Counted from the stretch's first letter, positions 1 to 8,734 are shown. The stretch: DNA of 64,000 nucleotides from an uncultured Eudoraea sp. (GCA_947258555.1 CAMYJF010000015.1:1-64000); one strand, 5' to 3'. The notes: a model not told the origin generated them from the letters alone. Numbers and translations are program-made.

Positions 1-1
1 T

Positions 2-703
2 ATAGAGCTTTCGCTCAGTGTGGATAATGTATTTGTGATCGCCGTTATATTTTCGGCCTTTAGTATACCGCCAAAATATCAGCACAGAGTCTTATTCTGG
101 GGGATATTGGGCGCGATCATATGTCGGGCTGTGATGATCCTTTTTGGGGTGGCTTTGATCAATAAAGTAGATTGGATCATTTATGTTTTTGGCGTTTTCC
201 TCCTCTACACTGCCTATAAAATGTTTCGCTCAGTTGAAACTAAATTCAATCCCAGAAAATCTTTTGTGTTTAAGCAGATAAAGAAATACATCCCACTGAC
301 ACATAGTGTTCACGGCCGGGATTTTATTATCAGAAGAATGGGGATCACGGCAGCTACGCCCCTCCTGGTAGCCTTGATAATTATTGAGCTTACAGACGTT
401 ATGTTTGCCCTGGACAGCATTCCGGCCATCCTTGCCATAACAGCAGACCCTTTTATAGTCTTTAGCTCCAACATCATGGCCATCTTAGGATTGCGGTCCA
501 TGTATTTCCTGGTCTCGCGGATGCTGGCCAAATTCAGGTTTATCAACTATAGTCTTGCAATTATCCTGGGATTTGTAGGCTTTAAAATGCTTACCAGTCA
601 TTATATAGCCATTCCGGAATGGGCCTCCCTAACGCTGATCGTAGCGGCACTTATAGGTGGGATCTCCATTTCTGTACTTATCCCTGATGAATATAATTTA
701 TAG
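2..703 (+). CDS. TerC family integral membrane protein, 5' end outside window
   Basis: The reading frame is open from base 2 and begins inside the TerC signature ELSLSVDNVFV, so the true start lies before the window; the GTG at base 20 is internal. About 233 residues remain. A second acidic membrane motif, ELTDVMFALDSIP, sits near visible residue 130; the two motifs repeat in TerC and are thought to bind or move divalent metal. Several hydrophobic segments are visible, including a C-terminal pair. Known roles in the family are tellurite resistance and manganese export (Alx/MntP-like); which substrate applies here is not visible. It converges on the next gene with a 3-base gap. A second TerC member lies at 45129-45947. 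Confidence 0.9.
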   Translation: MELSLSVDNVFVIAVIFSAFSIPPKYQHRVLFWGILGAIICRAVMILFGVALINKVDWIIYVFGVFLLYTAYKMFRSVETKFNPRKSFVFKQIKKYIPLTHSVHGRDFIIRRMGITAATPLLVALIIIELTDVMFALDSIPAILAITADPFIVFSSNIMAILGLRSMYFLVSRMLAKFRFINYSLAIILGFVGFKMLTSHYIAIPEWASLTLIVAALIGGISISVLIPDEYNL

Positions 704-706
704 GAA

Positions 707-1045
707 TTAGCTGGACCGTTTTGCCTCCCCGATATAGGCAATGATCTTATTTTCCAGATCCTGGCACATCCTGTGCTGAATACGGAATTGCTCTTCAGGT
801 TTCAAGTCGCTTTGCCTGTGCTCGCTTAAATTTTTAAGGAGGATCTGATTGTTTGACTTAATACCATCCAATTCCTGAGATAAGGTTTCCCTGCGCTCAA
901 ACATAGCCGGTGTTCTGGGTTCACAGGCATACGATCTTAGGAGGCGATGCAAGCCTACCAGGTTTCGGTGATCCTGCTCGACCTTCCGGATGAGCGCGCC
1001 ATGGCCGGAGCGCCTACCGGAAAAAGTTCTGCGGGTAGTTTCCAT
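707..1045 (-). CDS. Hypothetical basic protein, 112 aa
   Basis: I do not recognise this protein. It has an Arg-rich N-terminus (residues 4-20, with TTRR and GRRSGHG), followed by a largely helical, charged, probably coiled-coil region to the C-terminus. It has no signal peptide and no membrane segment. It contains only two Cys (near 40 and 94) and no recognisable metal motif. It is convergent with terC and separated by 180 bases from the terminator of the OmpA gene, so it is probably transcribed alone. The ATG at 1045 is the only reasonable start. Coding status rests on clean length and residue composition, not on a known family. Confidence 0.6.
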   Translation of the reverse strand: METTRRTFSGRRSGHGALIRKVEQDHRNLVGLHRLLRSYACEPRTPAMFERRETLSQELDGIKSNNQILLKNLSEHRQSDLKPEEQFRIQHRMCQDLENKIIAYIGEAKRSS

Positions 1046-1172
1046 AGCTGAAATATTAATGGTTATCTGGGGAACCGAGGCAGTTTAACCTGCCTTCAAT
1101 AAAAGTACGAAATCTCTTTATCATTGGGATGCACCATCTCCATTTTTGATATGACTTTAACATCTTCCTCCT

Positions 1173-1203
1173 AAAAACAAAAAACCCGGGAGATCCCGGG
1201 TTT
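1173..1203 (-). terminator. Rho-independent terminator of the lipocalin-OmpA unit
   Basis: A 9-bp perfect stem (AAACCCGGG with CCCGGGTTT, 1182-1190 and 1195-1203) has a 4-base loop. It is followed on the minus strand by a T-rich tract (1173-1184 are A on the plus strand apart from one C). It lies 25 bases past the stop of the OmpA gene. Confidence 0.88.
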
Positions 1204-1227
1204 CTATTTTTTGATAAAGGTCAAGGA

Positions 1228-1917
1228 CTAGCCTCCTGTTTTTTCCGAAGCTTCTTCCTTCAGTGCTTCACTGGCTATGATACCCAGTTCTACACGTCTG
1301 TTTTGTGCTTTTCCTTCTGCAGTGGCATTGTCTGCCTTGGGCTGATTTTCACCATACCATTTTGTCGTAAATCTGTCGGCACTGATCCCCTGGCTGACCA
1401 GGTAATTGGTTACTGATACGGCCCTGCTTTCGGATAGGTTCATATTGTAATCTTCCGGGCCAGCACTGTCTGTATGCCCTTCTATCAAAATAACGGATTT
1501 GGGATATTCCTTAAAGATCCCTACCAGTTTATCGAGTGTAGTTGCCGAAGTGCCTTTTATGGCCGATTTATTCGTATCAAAATATACACCGGCGTCTTCC
1601 GTAAAGGTCACATTGATGCCCTCTCCTACCCGATTCACTACAGCTCCGGGTACTTCTTCTTCGATGCGCTCTGCCTGTCGGTCCATTCGATCCCCGATGT
1701 AGCCACCGGCTACACCGCCTACTACGCCACCAATGATGGCGCCCAGGACGGTATTTCCTTTCCCCACATTGTTGCCAATGACACCGCCTATGACGGCACC
1801 ACCTGCGGCTCCGATAACGGCGCCTTTTTGTTTGTTATTCGCATTCTTTGCTGCACCGCATCCGAACAAGAGGAATGCACAAAGGATTAGGGTCAGATAT
1901 TTCATATATAATTTCAT
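1228..1917 (-). CDS. OmpA family lipoprotein with glycine zipper
   Basis: This is an outer-membrane lipoprotein expected to anchor the envelope to peptidoglycan. It has a lipoprotein signal with lipobox LLFGC (Cys20), or Cys16 if the ATG at residue 5 is used. A glycine-zipper segment follows at residues 32-78 (repeated GAVIGG / GGVVGG), which can form a hydrophobic hairpin in a membrane. The OmpA C-terminal domain spans about 110-215, with YFDTNKSAI, the GHTDSAG core, LSESRAVSV and the closing NRRVEL. The Asp of GHTD and the Arg of NRR match peptidoglycan-binding residues of the family. It starts 3 bases after the lipocalin gene, so the two are co-transcribed, and a strong terminator follows. 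Confidence 0.93.
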   Translation of the reverse strand: MKLYMKYLTLILCAFLLFGCGAAKNANNKQKGAVIGAAGGAVIGGVIGNNVGKGNTVLGAIIGGVVGGVAGGYIGDRMDRQAERIEEEVPGAVVNRVGEGINVTFTEDAGVYFDTNKSAIKGTSATTLDKLVGIFKEYPKSVILIEGHTDSAGPEDYNMNLSESRAVSVTNYLVSQGISADRFTTKWYGENQPKADNATAEGKAQNRRVELGIIASEALKEEASEKTGG

Positions 1918-1920
1918 GTC

Positions 1921-2400
1921 TTACTTTTTTGTGAATTTATAAACAAGGGTAATGGGCTCGCCTTCGACAGAGACATTGGATTTCAATGTCATATTCGCGC
2001 CCGTTAATTCGGCTATGTTGAGTTTATAACCCAGGCCATTGGAAATGTCTTTACGCTTGTCGTCAATAAATTTAAATTGAATTTGGCCTTCATAATTCTG
2101 ATCGGGTTTTACGACAGACCATCTGATAAAGCGATCACCACCTTCGCAGAGACTGCCTTGCTTCAGGGTGTACCTACCTGTGCTATTGTTGTCCCTGAAA
2201 AACCAGTCGCTTCCTTCAAAGCAAATGACATCGGCATCGCCAAATAGATCCGCCGAAAAAGTGCCTTCGTTATTTTCAAAGCTGATGTCGGTGAGAGTCC
2301 AGCTTCCGCTGATGAGATTGCGCTGATTGCGCACATCTTTTGTGATGGAACATGAAAGTACGCTCGCTGCCAAGAGCAGGAGAATGGGGTATTTTTTCAT
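1921..2400 (-). CDS. Lipocalin-like lipoprotein
   Basis: The 159-residue protein has a short lipoprotein signal peptide with lipobox VLSC (Cys17). The start of the mature protein, LISGSWTLTDISF, resembles the first strand of the lipocalin-like families common in Bacteroidota, and the rest alternates short beta strands, as expected of a small barrel. The ligand is unknown. It is the first gene of a two-gene unit with the OmpA lipoprotein, separated by 3 bases, which suggests a shared envelope role. Family assignment rests on the GxW motif, length and neighbour; the outer-membrane location is inferred. Confidence 0.75.
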   Translation of the reverse strand: MKKYPILLLLAASVLSCSITKDVRNQRNLISGSWTLTDISFENNEGTFSADLFGDADVICFEGSDWFFRDNNSTGRYTLKQGSLCEGGDRFIRWSVVKPDQNYEGQIQFKFIDDKRKDISNGLGYKLNIAELTGANMTLKSNVSVEGEPITLVYKFTKK

Positions 2401-2493
2401 AGGTAGTAATTTGGAGTTCCCCTTATATACGAGGGGATGGTCTTTTTGGTTTACGGACCATAGAGGTAGATGAAAATTTAAAAGCTACCACGC

Positions 2494-4473
2494 TTAGAAA
2501 GCGTATAAGTCATCTAATTCCTGAAGGAATCTTTCCTGGGGTAAGTATTGGGCCTCGAGATTTTTGGCAAAAGGTACCGGCGTTGGCAAACTGCCTACTC
2601 TCCGGACAGGGGCATCCAGGTATTCAAAGCCCTCCTCCATGATCAGTGCAGAGATGTCGCTTCCAATACCCCCGAACAAGGTATCCTCATGTAGAATGAT
2701 CACTTTTCCTGTTCGCATCAGGCTGTCCAGGATCATATCCGTATCCAAAGGTTGCAAACTGCGCAAGTCAATTAGGTCTGCGCTAATGTGTGACCTGTTT
2801 TCCAAAGCTTCCAGCGCCCAGTGTACGCCTGCGCCGTAAGTGATAATGCTAATGTCTTCTCCTTCTTTAAGTCGACTCGCTTTTCCTATTGGCAACGTAT
2901 AATATTCCGTTGGTACATCCTGGTAAATGCTCCGATACAAGGCTTTATGTTCAAAGAAGAGAATGGGATTCGGATCATTAATACTTGTGGCCAGCAAGCC
3001 TTTGGCATCATAAGGAAAAGCCGGATAAACTACTTTTAAACCAGGGGTCTTTGTAAACCAGGCCTCATTTGTTTGTGAATGAAATGGTCCTGCCCCTACT
3101 CCTGCCCCACAGGGCATACGGATCAATACATCTGCTTTTTGTGCCCATCTGTAGTGCACCTTGGCCAGGTAGTTTACGATGGGGTTGAAACCTGTGCTGA
3201 CAAAATCTGCAAATTGCATTTCAATCACCGACTTCATATCCTGTATAGACAGTCCCATGGCTGCAGAAACAATAGCCGATTCACAAATAGGCGTATTCCG
3301 GACCCTGGCAGTACCGAATTGTTCGGCAAATCCCTCTGTGATCTTAAAAACGCCGCCATACTCCGCAATATCCTGACCCAGGATTACCAGATTGTCATGG
3401 GCCTCCATACTCTGCTTTAATCCCTGTGAGATGGCATCTACCAGTCGGATATTTTCGGTCTCATCATTAGGTGCCGTTTCTGCATACGCAAAAGGATGAT
3501 AAACATCTTTTAGCTCTGTTTCTTTATCCACCGTGACTGCTTCCTCATCATAGGCTAATTGCAATTCGTGTTCGATCTCTTGCTGGATCTTCTCCCTTAT
3601 TTTTTCTCTTTTCCCTTTTTTAAGGATCCCCTCCTTTTTCAAATATTTTTCAAAATTTGTGATGGGATCTTTTTGGGCCCAGGTATCCATCAATTCCTGG
3701 GGCACATACTTGGTGCCACTGGCTTCCTCATGTCCGCGCATCCTGAACGTTTTAAACTCGATCATGACAGGACGTGGTTTTTTACGCATGCTTTTACACA
3801 GCTTATTAATGAGGCTGAATACCTCTATAATATTGTTGCCATCTACGATATGAGATTCCATGCCATAGCCTTTTCCCTTGTCGGCCAGGTGTTCACATCG
3901 AAACTGCTCGGACACAGGCGTAGATAGGCCGTAGCCATTATTCTCAATACAAAACAACACGGGCAGGTCCCATACGGCGGCTACATTGAGGGCTTCGTGA
4001 AAATCCCCTTCACTGGTGGCGCCTTCCCCTGTAAATACCGCTGTTACTTTCTTGCGCTCTTTCAAAATATCAGCCAAAGCAATGCCATCGGCTACTCCCA
4101 GTTGCGGACCTAAATGGGAGATCATACCTACGATCTTGTATTCCGGTGCACCAAAGTGGAAGCTACGATCACGGCCTTTGGTAAACCCCCTGGCTTTTCC
4201 CTGCCATTGAGAGAAGAGTCGGACCAAGGGTACATCCCGTGTTGTGAAAACGCCCAGATTCCTGTGCATGGGCAGGATAAATTCATCGGATTCCAACGCC
4301 ATGGTGACCCCTACCGAAATAGCCTCCTGCCCTATTCCGCTGAACCATTTGGAGATCTTGCCTTGCCGAAGCAGCACAAGCATCTTTTCCTCGATCAGTC
4401 GAGGTTTCAACATGGCTTTATACAACTTCAGCGTGAGTTTTTTACTTAAAGCGTTTGCGGGATATGCAATCAT
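2494..4473 (-). CDS. Fused alpha-beta 2-oxoacid dehydrogenase E1 (branched-chain type)
   Basis: This is a thiamine-diphosphate-dependent decarboxylating E1 component, 659 aa, carrying both subunits in one chain. Residues 1-325 are the alpha part, with the thiamine-diphosphate motif from TGEGATSEGD (148-157) to ENNGYGLS (177-184). Residues about 340-659 are the transketolase-like beta part, with LGQDIAEYGG near 366 and the C-terminal transketolase domain. Such fusions in Bacteroidota are usually annotated as 2-oxoisovalerate dehydrogenase and would feed acyl-CoA for branched fatty acids. No E2 or E3 gene is present here. It is divergent from the oxygenase gene at 4599. Substrate choice (branched-chain against pyruvate) cannot be settled by eye. 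Confidence 0.92.
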   Translation of the reverse strand: MIAYPANALSKKLTLKLYKAMLKPRLIEEKMLVLLRQGKISKWFSGIGQEAISVGVTMALESDEFILPMHRNLGVFTTRDVPLVRLFSQWQGKARGFTKGRDRSFHFGAPEYKIVGMISHLGPQLGVADGIALADILKERKKVTAVFTGEGATSEGDFHEALNVAAVWDLPVLFCIENNGYGLSTPVSEQFRCEHLADKGKGYGMESHIVDGNNIIEVFSLINKLCKSMRKKPRPVMIEFKTFRMRGHEEASGTKYVPQELMDTWAQKDPITNFEKYLKKEGILKKGKREKIREKIQQEIEHELQLAYDEEAVTVDKETELKDVYHPFAYAETAPNDETENIRLVDAISQGLKQSMEAHDNLVILGQDIAEYGGVFKITEGFAEQFGTARVRNTPICESAIVSAAMGLSIQDMKSVIEMQFADFVSTGFNPIVNYLAKVHYRWAQKADVLIRMPCGAGVGAGPFHSQTNEAWFTKTPGLKVVYPAFPYDAKGLLATSINDPNPILFFEHKALYRSIYQDVPTEYYTLPIGKASRLKEGEDISIITYGAGVHWALEALENRSHISADLIDLRSLQPLDTDMILDSLMRTGKVIILHEDTLFGGIGSDISALIMEEGFEYLDAPVRRVGSLPTPVPFAKNLEAQYLPQERFLQELDDLYAF

Positions 4474-4570
4474 AGTTTAGCTGGCCTTCTCTTCCTTATA
4501 AAGTATAAAAGTAAGTAATTTGAAACGATATGAAAGTCCCTGCTTTTAGAGTCTAACAGGCATAATTTTG

Positions 4571-4578
4571 TACCTTTG
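4571..4578 (+). promoter_or_regulatory. Bacteroidota -7 box upstream of the 2OG oxygenase gene
   Basis: TACCTTTG is an exact match to the TAnnTTTG consensus of the Bacteroidota housekeeping sigma factor. It ends 20 bases before the ATG at 4599. No TTG is seen at the usual upstream distance. Confidence 0.6.
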
Positions 4579-4598
4579 AGAGACTAAAAATTAGAATT

Positions 4599-5549
4599 AT
4601 GAGTGCAATACCCAGCGTAGATCTACGCGATTTTGTGTCGGGTGATCCCGAACGGAAAGCAAAATTTGTCAGGGAGATAGGAGCCGCATTTGAATCGATC
4701 GGATTTGTAGCTTTGAGCGGACATTTTCTTTCGGATCAATTGGTGGAAGACCTGTATGAACAGATCAAGCAATTCTTTGCCTTGCCACAAGAGATCAAAG
4801 ACTCATATGAAATAGAAGGCATTGGAGGACAACGCGGCTATACCTCATTTGGTAAAGAGCACGCCAAAGGCAGGAAAGAAGGCGACTTAAAAGAGTTTTG
4901 GCATTTTGGCCAGTATGTAGAAAACAATCCGGATTTAGAAGCTGAATACCCGGATAACGTAACGGTTTCTGAATTGGCTGACTTTAATGAGGTGGGGAAG
5001 GAAACCTATAAAATGCTGGAGAAAACTGCTCAGTATGTCTTGCGTGCCCTGGCACTGCACCTAGGATTGGAAGAAACTTATTTTGATAAATATATTTATA
5101 ACGGGAATTCCATTCTGCGGCCTATCCACTACCCTCCTATTACCAGTGAACCTGAAAAGGCAGTCAGAGCAGCAGCCCATGGCGACATAAACCTTATTAC
5201 CTTATTAATGGGAGCACATGGGAAAGGGCTTCAAGTGCAAAACCATGAAGGTGAATGGGTAGATGCCATTGCGCGACCGGATCAATTGATGATCAACGTA
5301 GGCGATATGTTATCCCGCCTGGCTAATAATTCTTTAAAATCTACCATCCACAAAGTGGTTAATCCGCCACGAGAAATGTGGGGAACTTCCAGATATTCTA
5401 TTCCGTTCTTTATGCATCCCATAAGCGATATGCCCTTGAATTGCCTGGAAAACTGCATAGATGATGCCCATCCAAAGTTGTATGAGGACATTACAGCCGG
5501 GAAATTTCTTCATGAGAGACTCATTGATCTGGGCTTAATTAAGAAGTAA
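4599..5549 (+). CDS. Isopenicillin-N-synthase-like 2OG-Fe(II) oxygenase
   Basis: This is a non-haem iron oxygenase of 316 aa. It has the N-terminal DIOX_N part (SVDLRDFV through FFALP, residues 6-63). The jelly-roll core carries the iron triad His194, Asp196 (AHGDINL) and His251 (STIHKVV), and the co-substrate-binding pair Arg265/Ser267 (RYS). Family members oxidise small molecules such as peptides, hormones or purine derivatives; no biosynthetic cluster is present here to indicate the substrate. A copy with this layout is common in Flavobacteriia. An exact -7 box lies upstream, and the SUI1-like gene follows after 2 bases, so the two form an operon. Confidence 0.9.
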   Translation: MSAIPSVDLRDFVSGDPERKAKFVREIGAAFESIGFVALSGHFLSDQLVEDLYEQIKQFFALPQEIKDSYEIEGIGGQRGYTSFGKEHAKGRKEGDLKEFWHFGQYVENNPDLEAEYPDNVTVSELADFNEVGKETYKMLEKTAQYVLRALALHLGLEETYFDKYIYNGNSILRPIHYPPITSEPEKAVRAAAHGDINLITLLMGAHGKGLQVQNHEGEWVDAIARPDQLMINVGDMLSRLANNSLKSTIHKVVNPPREMWGTSRYSIPFFMHPISDMPLNCLENCIDDAHPKLYEDITAGKFLHERLIDLGLIKK

Positions 5550-5551
5550 GA

Positions 5552-5881
5552 ATGGATCTAGAAGACCAGCTAAAAAACCTCTTTCCGGATCATGAACCGG
5601 AACCTGAGAAGGTAGCTCCAAAAAAGGAGATACAGCTATGGATGCAAGCGGCCCCTTTGCTGTGCAAATATGAAAAAAGGAAGGGAAAGCCTATTACGCT
5701 GATCGAAGGCTATACAGGTGCTGACCGGGATTTTAAGACACTTACCAAGCATTTAAAATCAAAATTTAGCACCGGAGGTACGTATAAAAACGATATAATC
5801 CTGATCCAGGGCGATTTTCGGGATAAGATCATGGAACTATTACAAGGCCTGGGCTTTGCTACCAAACGGGTTGGAGGCTAA
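5552..5881 (+). CDS. SUI1/eIF1-like translation factor (YciH family)
   Basis: This small protein (109 aa) has an acidic, Pro-rich N-terminus and a C-terminal SUI1 fold at about residues 43-106. The family-typical run of charged and glycine residues is present: ITLIEGYTG, LTKHLKSKFSTGG, then GDFRDKIMELLQGLGF. Bacterial SUI1 homologues such as YciH are thought to act on initiation-complex fidelity, by analogy with eukaryotic eIF1. It sits 2 bases after the oxygenase stop and is probably translated from the same mRNA. The pairing gives no obvious functional link. Family assignment is confident; physiological role is not. Confidence 0.9.
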   Translation: MDLEDQLKNLFPDHEPEPEKVAPKKEIQLWMQAAPLLCKYEKRKGKPITLIEGYTGADRDFKTLTKHLKSKFSTGGTYKNDIILIQGDFRDKIMELLQGLGFATKRVGG

Positions 5882-5945
5882 GCACTTGCCTCATTTATGT
5901 TGAAAACTGTAAAAAAGGGTTGCGTCAATTTCTGTTAATTTTTTT

Positions 5946-5974
5946 TTGATTTCTACGAGTAAATAGTACTTTTA
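5946..5974 (+). promoter_or_regulatory. Candidate promoter of the DUF1835 operon
   Basis: TTG (5946-5948) is followed after 18 bases by TACTTTTA (5967-5974), one mismatch from TAnnTTTG. It lies 27 bases before the ATG at 6002. Confidence 0.5.
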
Positions 5975-6001
5975 ATCGTCATAACCTAAACTACTACCTA
6001 A

Positions 6002-6934
6002 ATGGGTTCCCAATTGCACATAACAAACGGGGATAGTTTTACTGAGCGGTTAAAGTCTTTAGATATACCCGGGGATATTATTACGTGGCGTGAAATGCTG
6101 TGTGAAGGTAAAACCGAACCCAATGTGGGTAGTGAGTCATTCTGGAAAACCCGCTTTGAATTTCTCAGTAAGAATTACAAGGTCACTAAAACCTGGTTCG
6201 TTGAGAAGACGCTCAAAGAATACCGCTCCCTCTGTAATCATAAACAACAAGATCAGATCATCCTATGGTTTGAATACGATCTGTTTTGTCAGGTCAATAT
6301 GCTGGCTGTGATCAGCTGGCTTAAATCGTATCGCAGGCATGCGGAGATATCGCTGGTATGCAGTGGCGATGAGGATGCCTCTGACCGCCTGTACGGCTTA
6401 AACGAATTGTCAGATGAGCAATTGCAAGGTTTATACGAGAAGCGTGTCGCCTTGACACAGGACGATATTGAATACGCCGACTATGTATGGCAGCTATACT
6501 GTAGCGATAATCCGATCCGATTAGAACACTTAACGGATTTTGAGAACTATCAATTCGACTATCTGTCTGATGCGATCAAAGCCCATTTGCAGCGCTTTCC
6601 TTCTATCAAGAATGGTCTCAACGCCGTAGAAAACAATATTCTCACACTTTCAGAGCAAGAGAAGCCGGCTTCCAAAAAAGAATTATTGGGTAAAGTGCTT
6701 GAAAACCAGGGCGTCTATGGCTTTGGCGATACTCAATATGAGCGGATGATCGGAAGATTAAAGCCTTTATACACCTCATTTAATCCGGTCAAACTTTCCA
6801 AAAAAGGGAAAGAGATCCTGGAAGAAAAGGCCAATTTCTATTCTCATTTACGAGACAATGATGCCTATCTGGGCGGCGCTCTAATGTATAACTACCTATA
6901 TAATACGGAGTCGGACCGCATCCTCAAATTATAG
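6002..6934 (+). CDS. DUF1835 domain protein, 310 aa
   Basis: This is a soluble protein resembling the DUF1835 family. The N-terminal 120 residues carry the typical start SQLHITNGDSF, the ILWFEYDLFCQVNML segment near 93-107 and the following LSLV-type strand, which together look like a nucleotide-binding-like alpha/beta fold. The C-terminal half (about 200-310) is helical. There is no signal peptide. It is the first gene of a three-gene unit: the nucleoside phosphorylase starts 2 bases after its stop. Function is unknown; the name reflects family resemblance only. Confidence 0.8.
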   Translation: MGSQLHITNGDSFTERLKSLDIPGDIITWREMLCEGKTEPNVGSESFWKTRFEFLSKNYKVTKTWFVEKTLKEYRSLCNHKQQDQIILWFEYDLFCQVNMLAVISWLKSYRRHAEISLVCSGDEDASDRLYGLNELSDEQLQGLYEKRVALTQDDIEYADYVWQLYCSDNPIRLEHLTDFENYQFDYLSDAIKAHLQRFPSIKNGLNAVENNILTLSEQEKPASKKELLGKVLENQGVYGFGDTQYERMIGRLKPLYTSFNPVKLSKKGKEILEEKANFYSHLRDNDAYLGGALMYNYLYNTESDRILKL

Positions 6935-6935
6935 C

Positions 6936-7817
6936 ATGCCATTAGGAGCTTCTGAACTAATCTTAAATGCCGATGGTAGCATTTATCACCTCAATCTTTT
7001 GCCTGAAGATATTGCCCAAACCATTTTCCTTGTGGGGGATCAAAACCGTGTTGCCCGGGTTTCAGCTCGTTTCGATCGGATCGACATCAAAAAGGAGAGG
7101 CGGGAATTCATCACACATACCGGATATATTGGCGACCAGCGAATTAGTGCACTCTCAACGGGGATTGGTACTGATAACATAGATATCGTTATTAATGAAT
7201 TGGATGCCTTGGCCAATATCGACTTTCATACACGGGAGCCCAAAGCTGAACATACAGCATTAAACTTGGTGCGCCTGGGTACTTCGGGATCTATCCAGGA
7301 GGATATTGAAGTAGACATGATCCTGGGCAGCAACTACGCTATAGGCTTCGACAATGTCATTCACTACTACAAAAGCGAGCACGTACAAGAAACCGACATA
7401 CAAAACGCCTTTGCGAACTATGCCAATTGGCCCTCTGAGCAATCGAGGCCCTATGTAGTAAAGGGAAGTGAAAAGATGAAGTCGCTTTTTGCGGATCCGG
7501 AATTGATAGATGGGTTTACCGGGACCAATGTAGGTTTCTATGGGCCGCAAGGTCGAAAATTGCGGGTCGACTTAAAAGAGCAAAACCTCAGTGAAAAGCT
7601 GTCAAACTTTGAATATAACGGAATGCGAATAACAAATCTTGAGATGGAAACATCAGCTATCTATGCACTTTCAGCATTATTAGGACATCACGGATATTCG
7701 ATCAATTGTATTTTGGCAGGCCGCGCACAAGGTCAATTCTCCCCCGATCCCGCCGCTTCTGTAGATAATTTGATCGACTTCGCTATTCGAAAAGTCAGGA
7801 CGGCATGGAGCGGGTAA
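6936..7817 (+). CDS. Nucleoside phosphorylase (uridine phosphorylase-like)
   Basis: This 293-aa enzyme belongs to the nucleoside phosphorylase I / MTA-SAH nucleosidase superfamily. It shows the phosphate-loop region LVGDQNRVARV (32-42), the STGIGTDNIDIV loop (74-85), RLGTSGSIQ (113-121) and the ribose-binding Glu-Met-Glu motif LEMETSAIY (235-243). The expected reaction is reversible phosphorolysis of a nucleoside, or hydrolysis in some members, in the cytosol. It is longer than E. coli Udp (253 aa). It overlaps the downstream binding-protein-like gene by 13 bases, indicating translational coupling. The exact base specificity is not visible. Confidence 0.87.
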   Translation: MPLGASELILNADGSIYHLNLLPEDIAQTIFLVGDQNRVARVSARFDRIDIKKERREFITHTGYIGDQRISALSTGIGTDNIDIVINELDALANIDFHTREPKAEHTALNLVRLGTSGSIQEDIEVDMILGSNYAIGFDNVIHYYKSEHVQETDIQNAFANYANWPSEQSRPYVVKGSEKMKSLFADPELIDGFTGTNVGFYGPQGRKLRVDLKEQNLSEKLSNFEYNGMRITNLEMETSAIYALSALLGHHGYSINCILAGRAQGQFSPDPAASVDNLIDFAIRKVRTAWSG

Positions 7818-8662
7818 AGATAGTTGGTGTCCCCGAGCATTTTAACCTGCCATGGCATTTTGCTATTGAAGAAGGCGCTTTTGAGGCCCAGGGGATTGAA
7901 TTGGTTTGGGAAGATATTCCCCAGGGAACGGGCCGCATGTGTCAAATGTTACAGGATAAGGAAACCGATTTAGCGATTGTGCTTACGGAGGGCATATGTA
8001 AAGCCATATACGACGGTGTGCCGGCCAAGATCTTACAAGAATACATTGGGAGTCCCCTACTCTGGGGCATTCATGTGGGTTTTAATTCTCCTTATCAATC
8101 CATGGATGACCTGAAGGGAACTAAAGTGGCGATTAGCCGATATGGTAGTGGTAGTCATTTGATGGCTTATGTACATGCCAAACAATTGGGCTGGAATGCT
8201 GAAAAATTGTCTTTTGAGCTTATTGGAACCCTGCAAGGCGCTGTTGATGCCCTTACAAAAGGAATGGCCGATTATTTTATGTGGGAGCATTTTACGACCA
8301 AACCCCTGGTAGATCAAAAAATATTCAGGCGAATCGAAGATTGTACTACGCCCTGGCCCTGTTTTGTGATCACAGCATCTCAGGATTTTATAGATAAGAA
8401 GGAAGGACTTATACCCCATATTCTGGAGGTGATAAATACATATACGGCAGAATTCAGGCAGATCCCGAGTATCGATCGCACATTTAGCAATCGCTATGAC
8501 CTGGCCATTGAAGACATTCACAAGTGGTTAGGTATTACAGATTGGAGTCAGTCTCAGCTGGAATCTCAAGTAGTTGATAACATTATAGATACGTTATCTG
8601 ACTTAAAGTTAATTAACGATAATATTGACGGCTACTCTCCCTTGTGGCAGCCGTTGGATTAA
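7805..8662 (+). CDS. Cytosolic periplasmic-binding-protein-like protein (NMT1/THI5-related)
   Basis: This 285-aa protein has the type 2 periplasmic binding fold seen in SsuA/NMT1/THI5 proteins: EHFNLPWHFAIEEGAF at the N-terminus, a D-x-A-I-V-L strand (TDLAIVLTEG), then SMDDLKGTKVAISRYGSGSH (about 99-118) and a YFMWEHF loop. It has no signal peptide and no lipobox, and no permease or ATPase lies nearby, so it is unlikely to serve an ABC importer. It resembles the non-transport Ca3427-like branch. Its 13-base overlap with the phosphorylase suggests a linked nucleoside- or pyrimidine-related job. That link is inferred. Confidence 0.75.
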   Translation: MERVKIVGVPEHFNLPWHFAIEEGAFEAQGIELVWEDIPQGTGRMCQMLQDKETDLAIVLTEGICKAIYDGVPAKILQEYIGSPLLWGIHVGFNSPYQSMDDLKGTKVAISRYGSGSHLMAYVHAKQLGWNAEKLSFELIGTLQGAVDALTKGMADYFMWEHFTTKPLVDQKIFRRIEDCTTPWPCFVITASQDFIDKKEGLIPHILEVINTYTAEFRQIPSIDRTFSNRYDLAIEDIHKWLGITDWSQSQLESQVVDNIIDTLSDLKLINDNIDGYSPLWQPLD

Positions 8663-8734
8663 GTAGATTTCATCTGTTCATAAGCAGGTTAACAACTTGT
8701 ATAATTCCCGCTGAGTCTTCAGGTCTCGTTGTTC

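Noticed and set aside
2411-2467. Two short hairpins (CCCCT/AGGGG and ATGGTC/GACCAT) downstream of the E1 gene
   Set aside because: Stems of only 5-6 bp with long loops and no T run; not called as a terminator.
3559-3927. Plus-strand open frame opposite the E1 gene (122 codons)
   Set aside because: It lies entirely inside the certain E1 gene, is Phe/Leu-rich as expected of an antisense reading, and has no promoter box.
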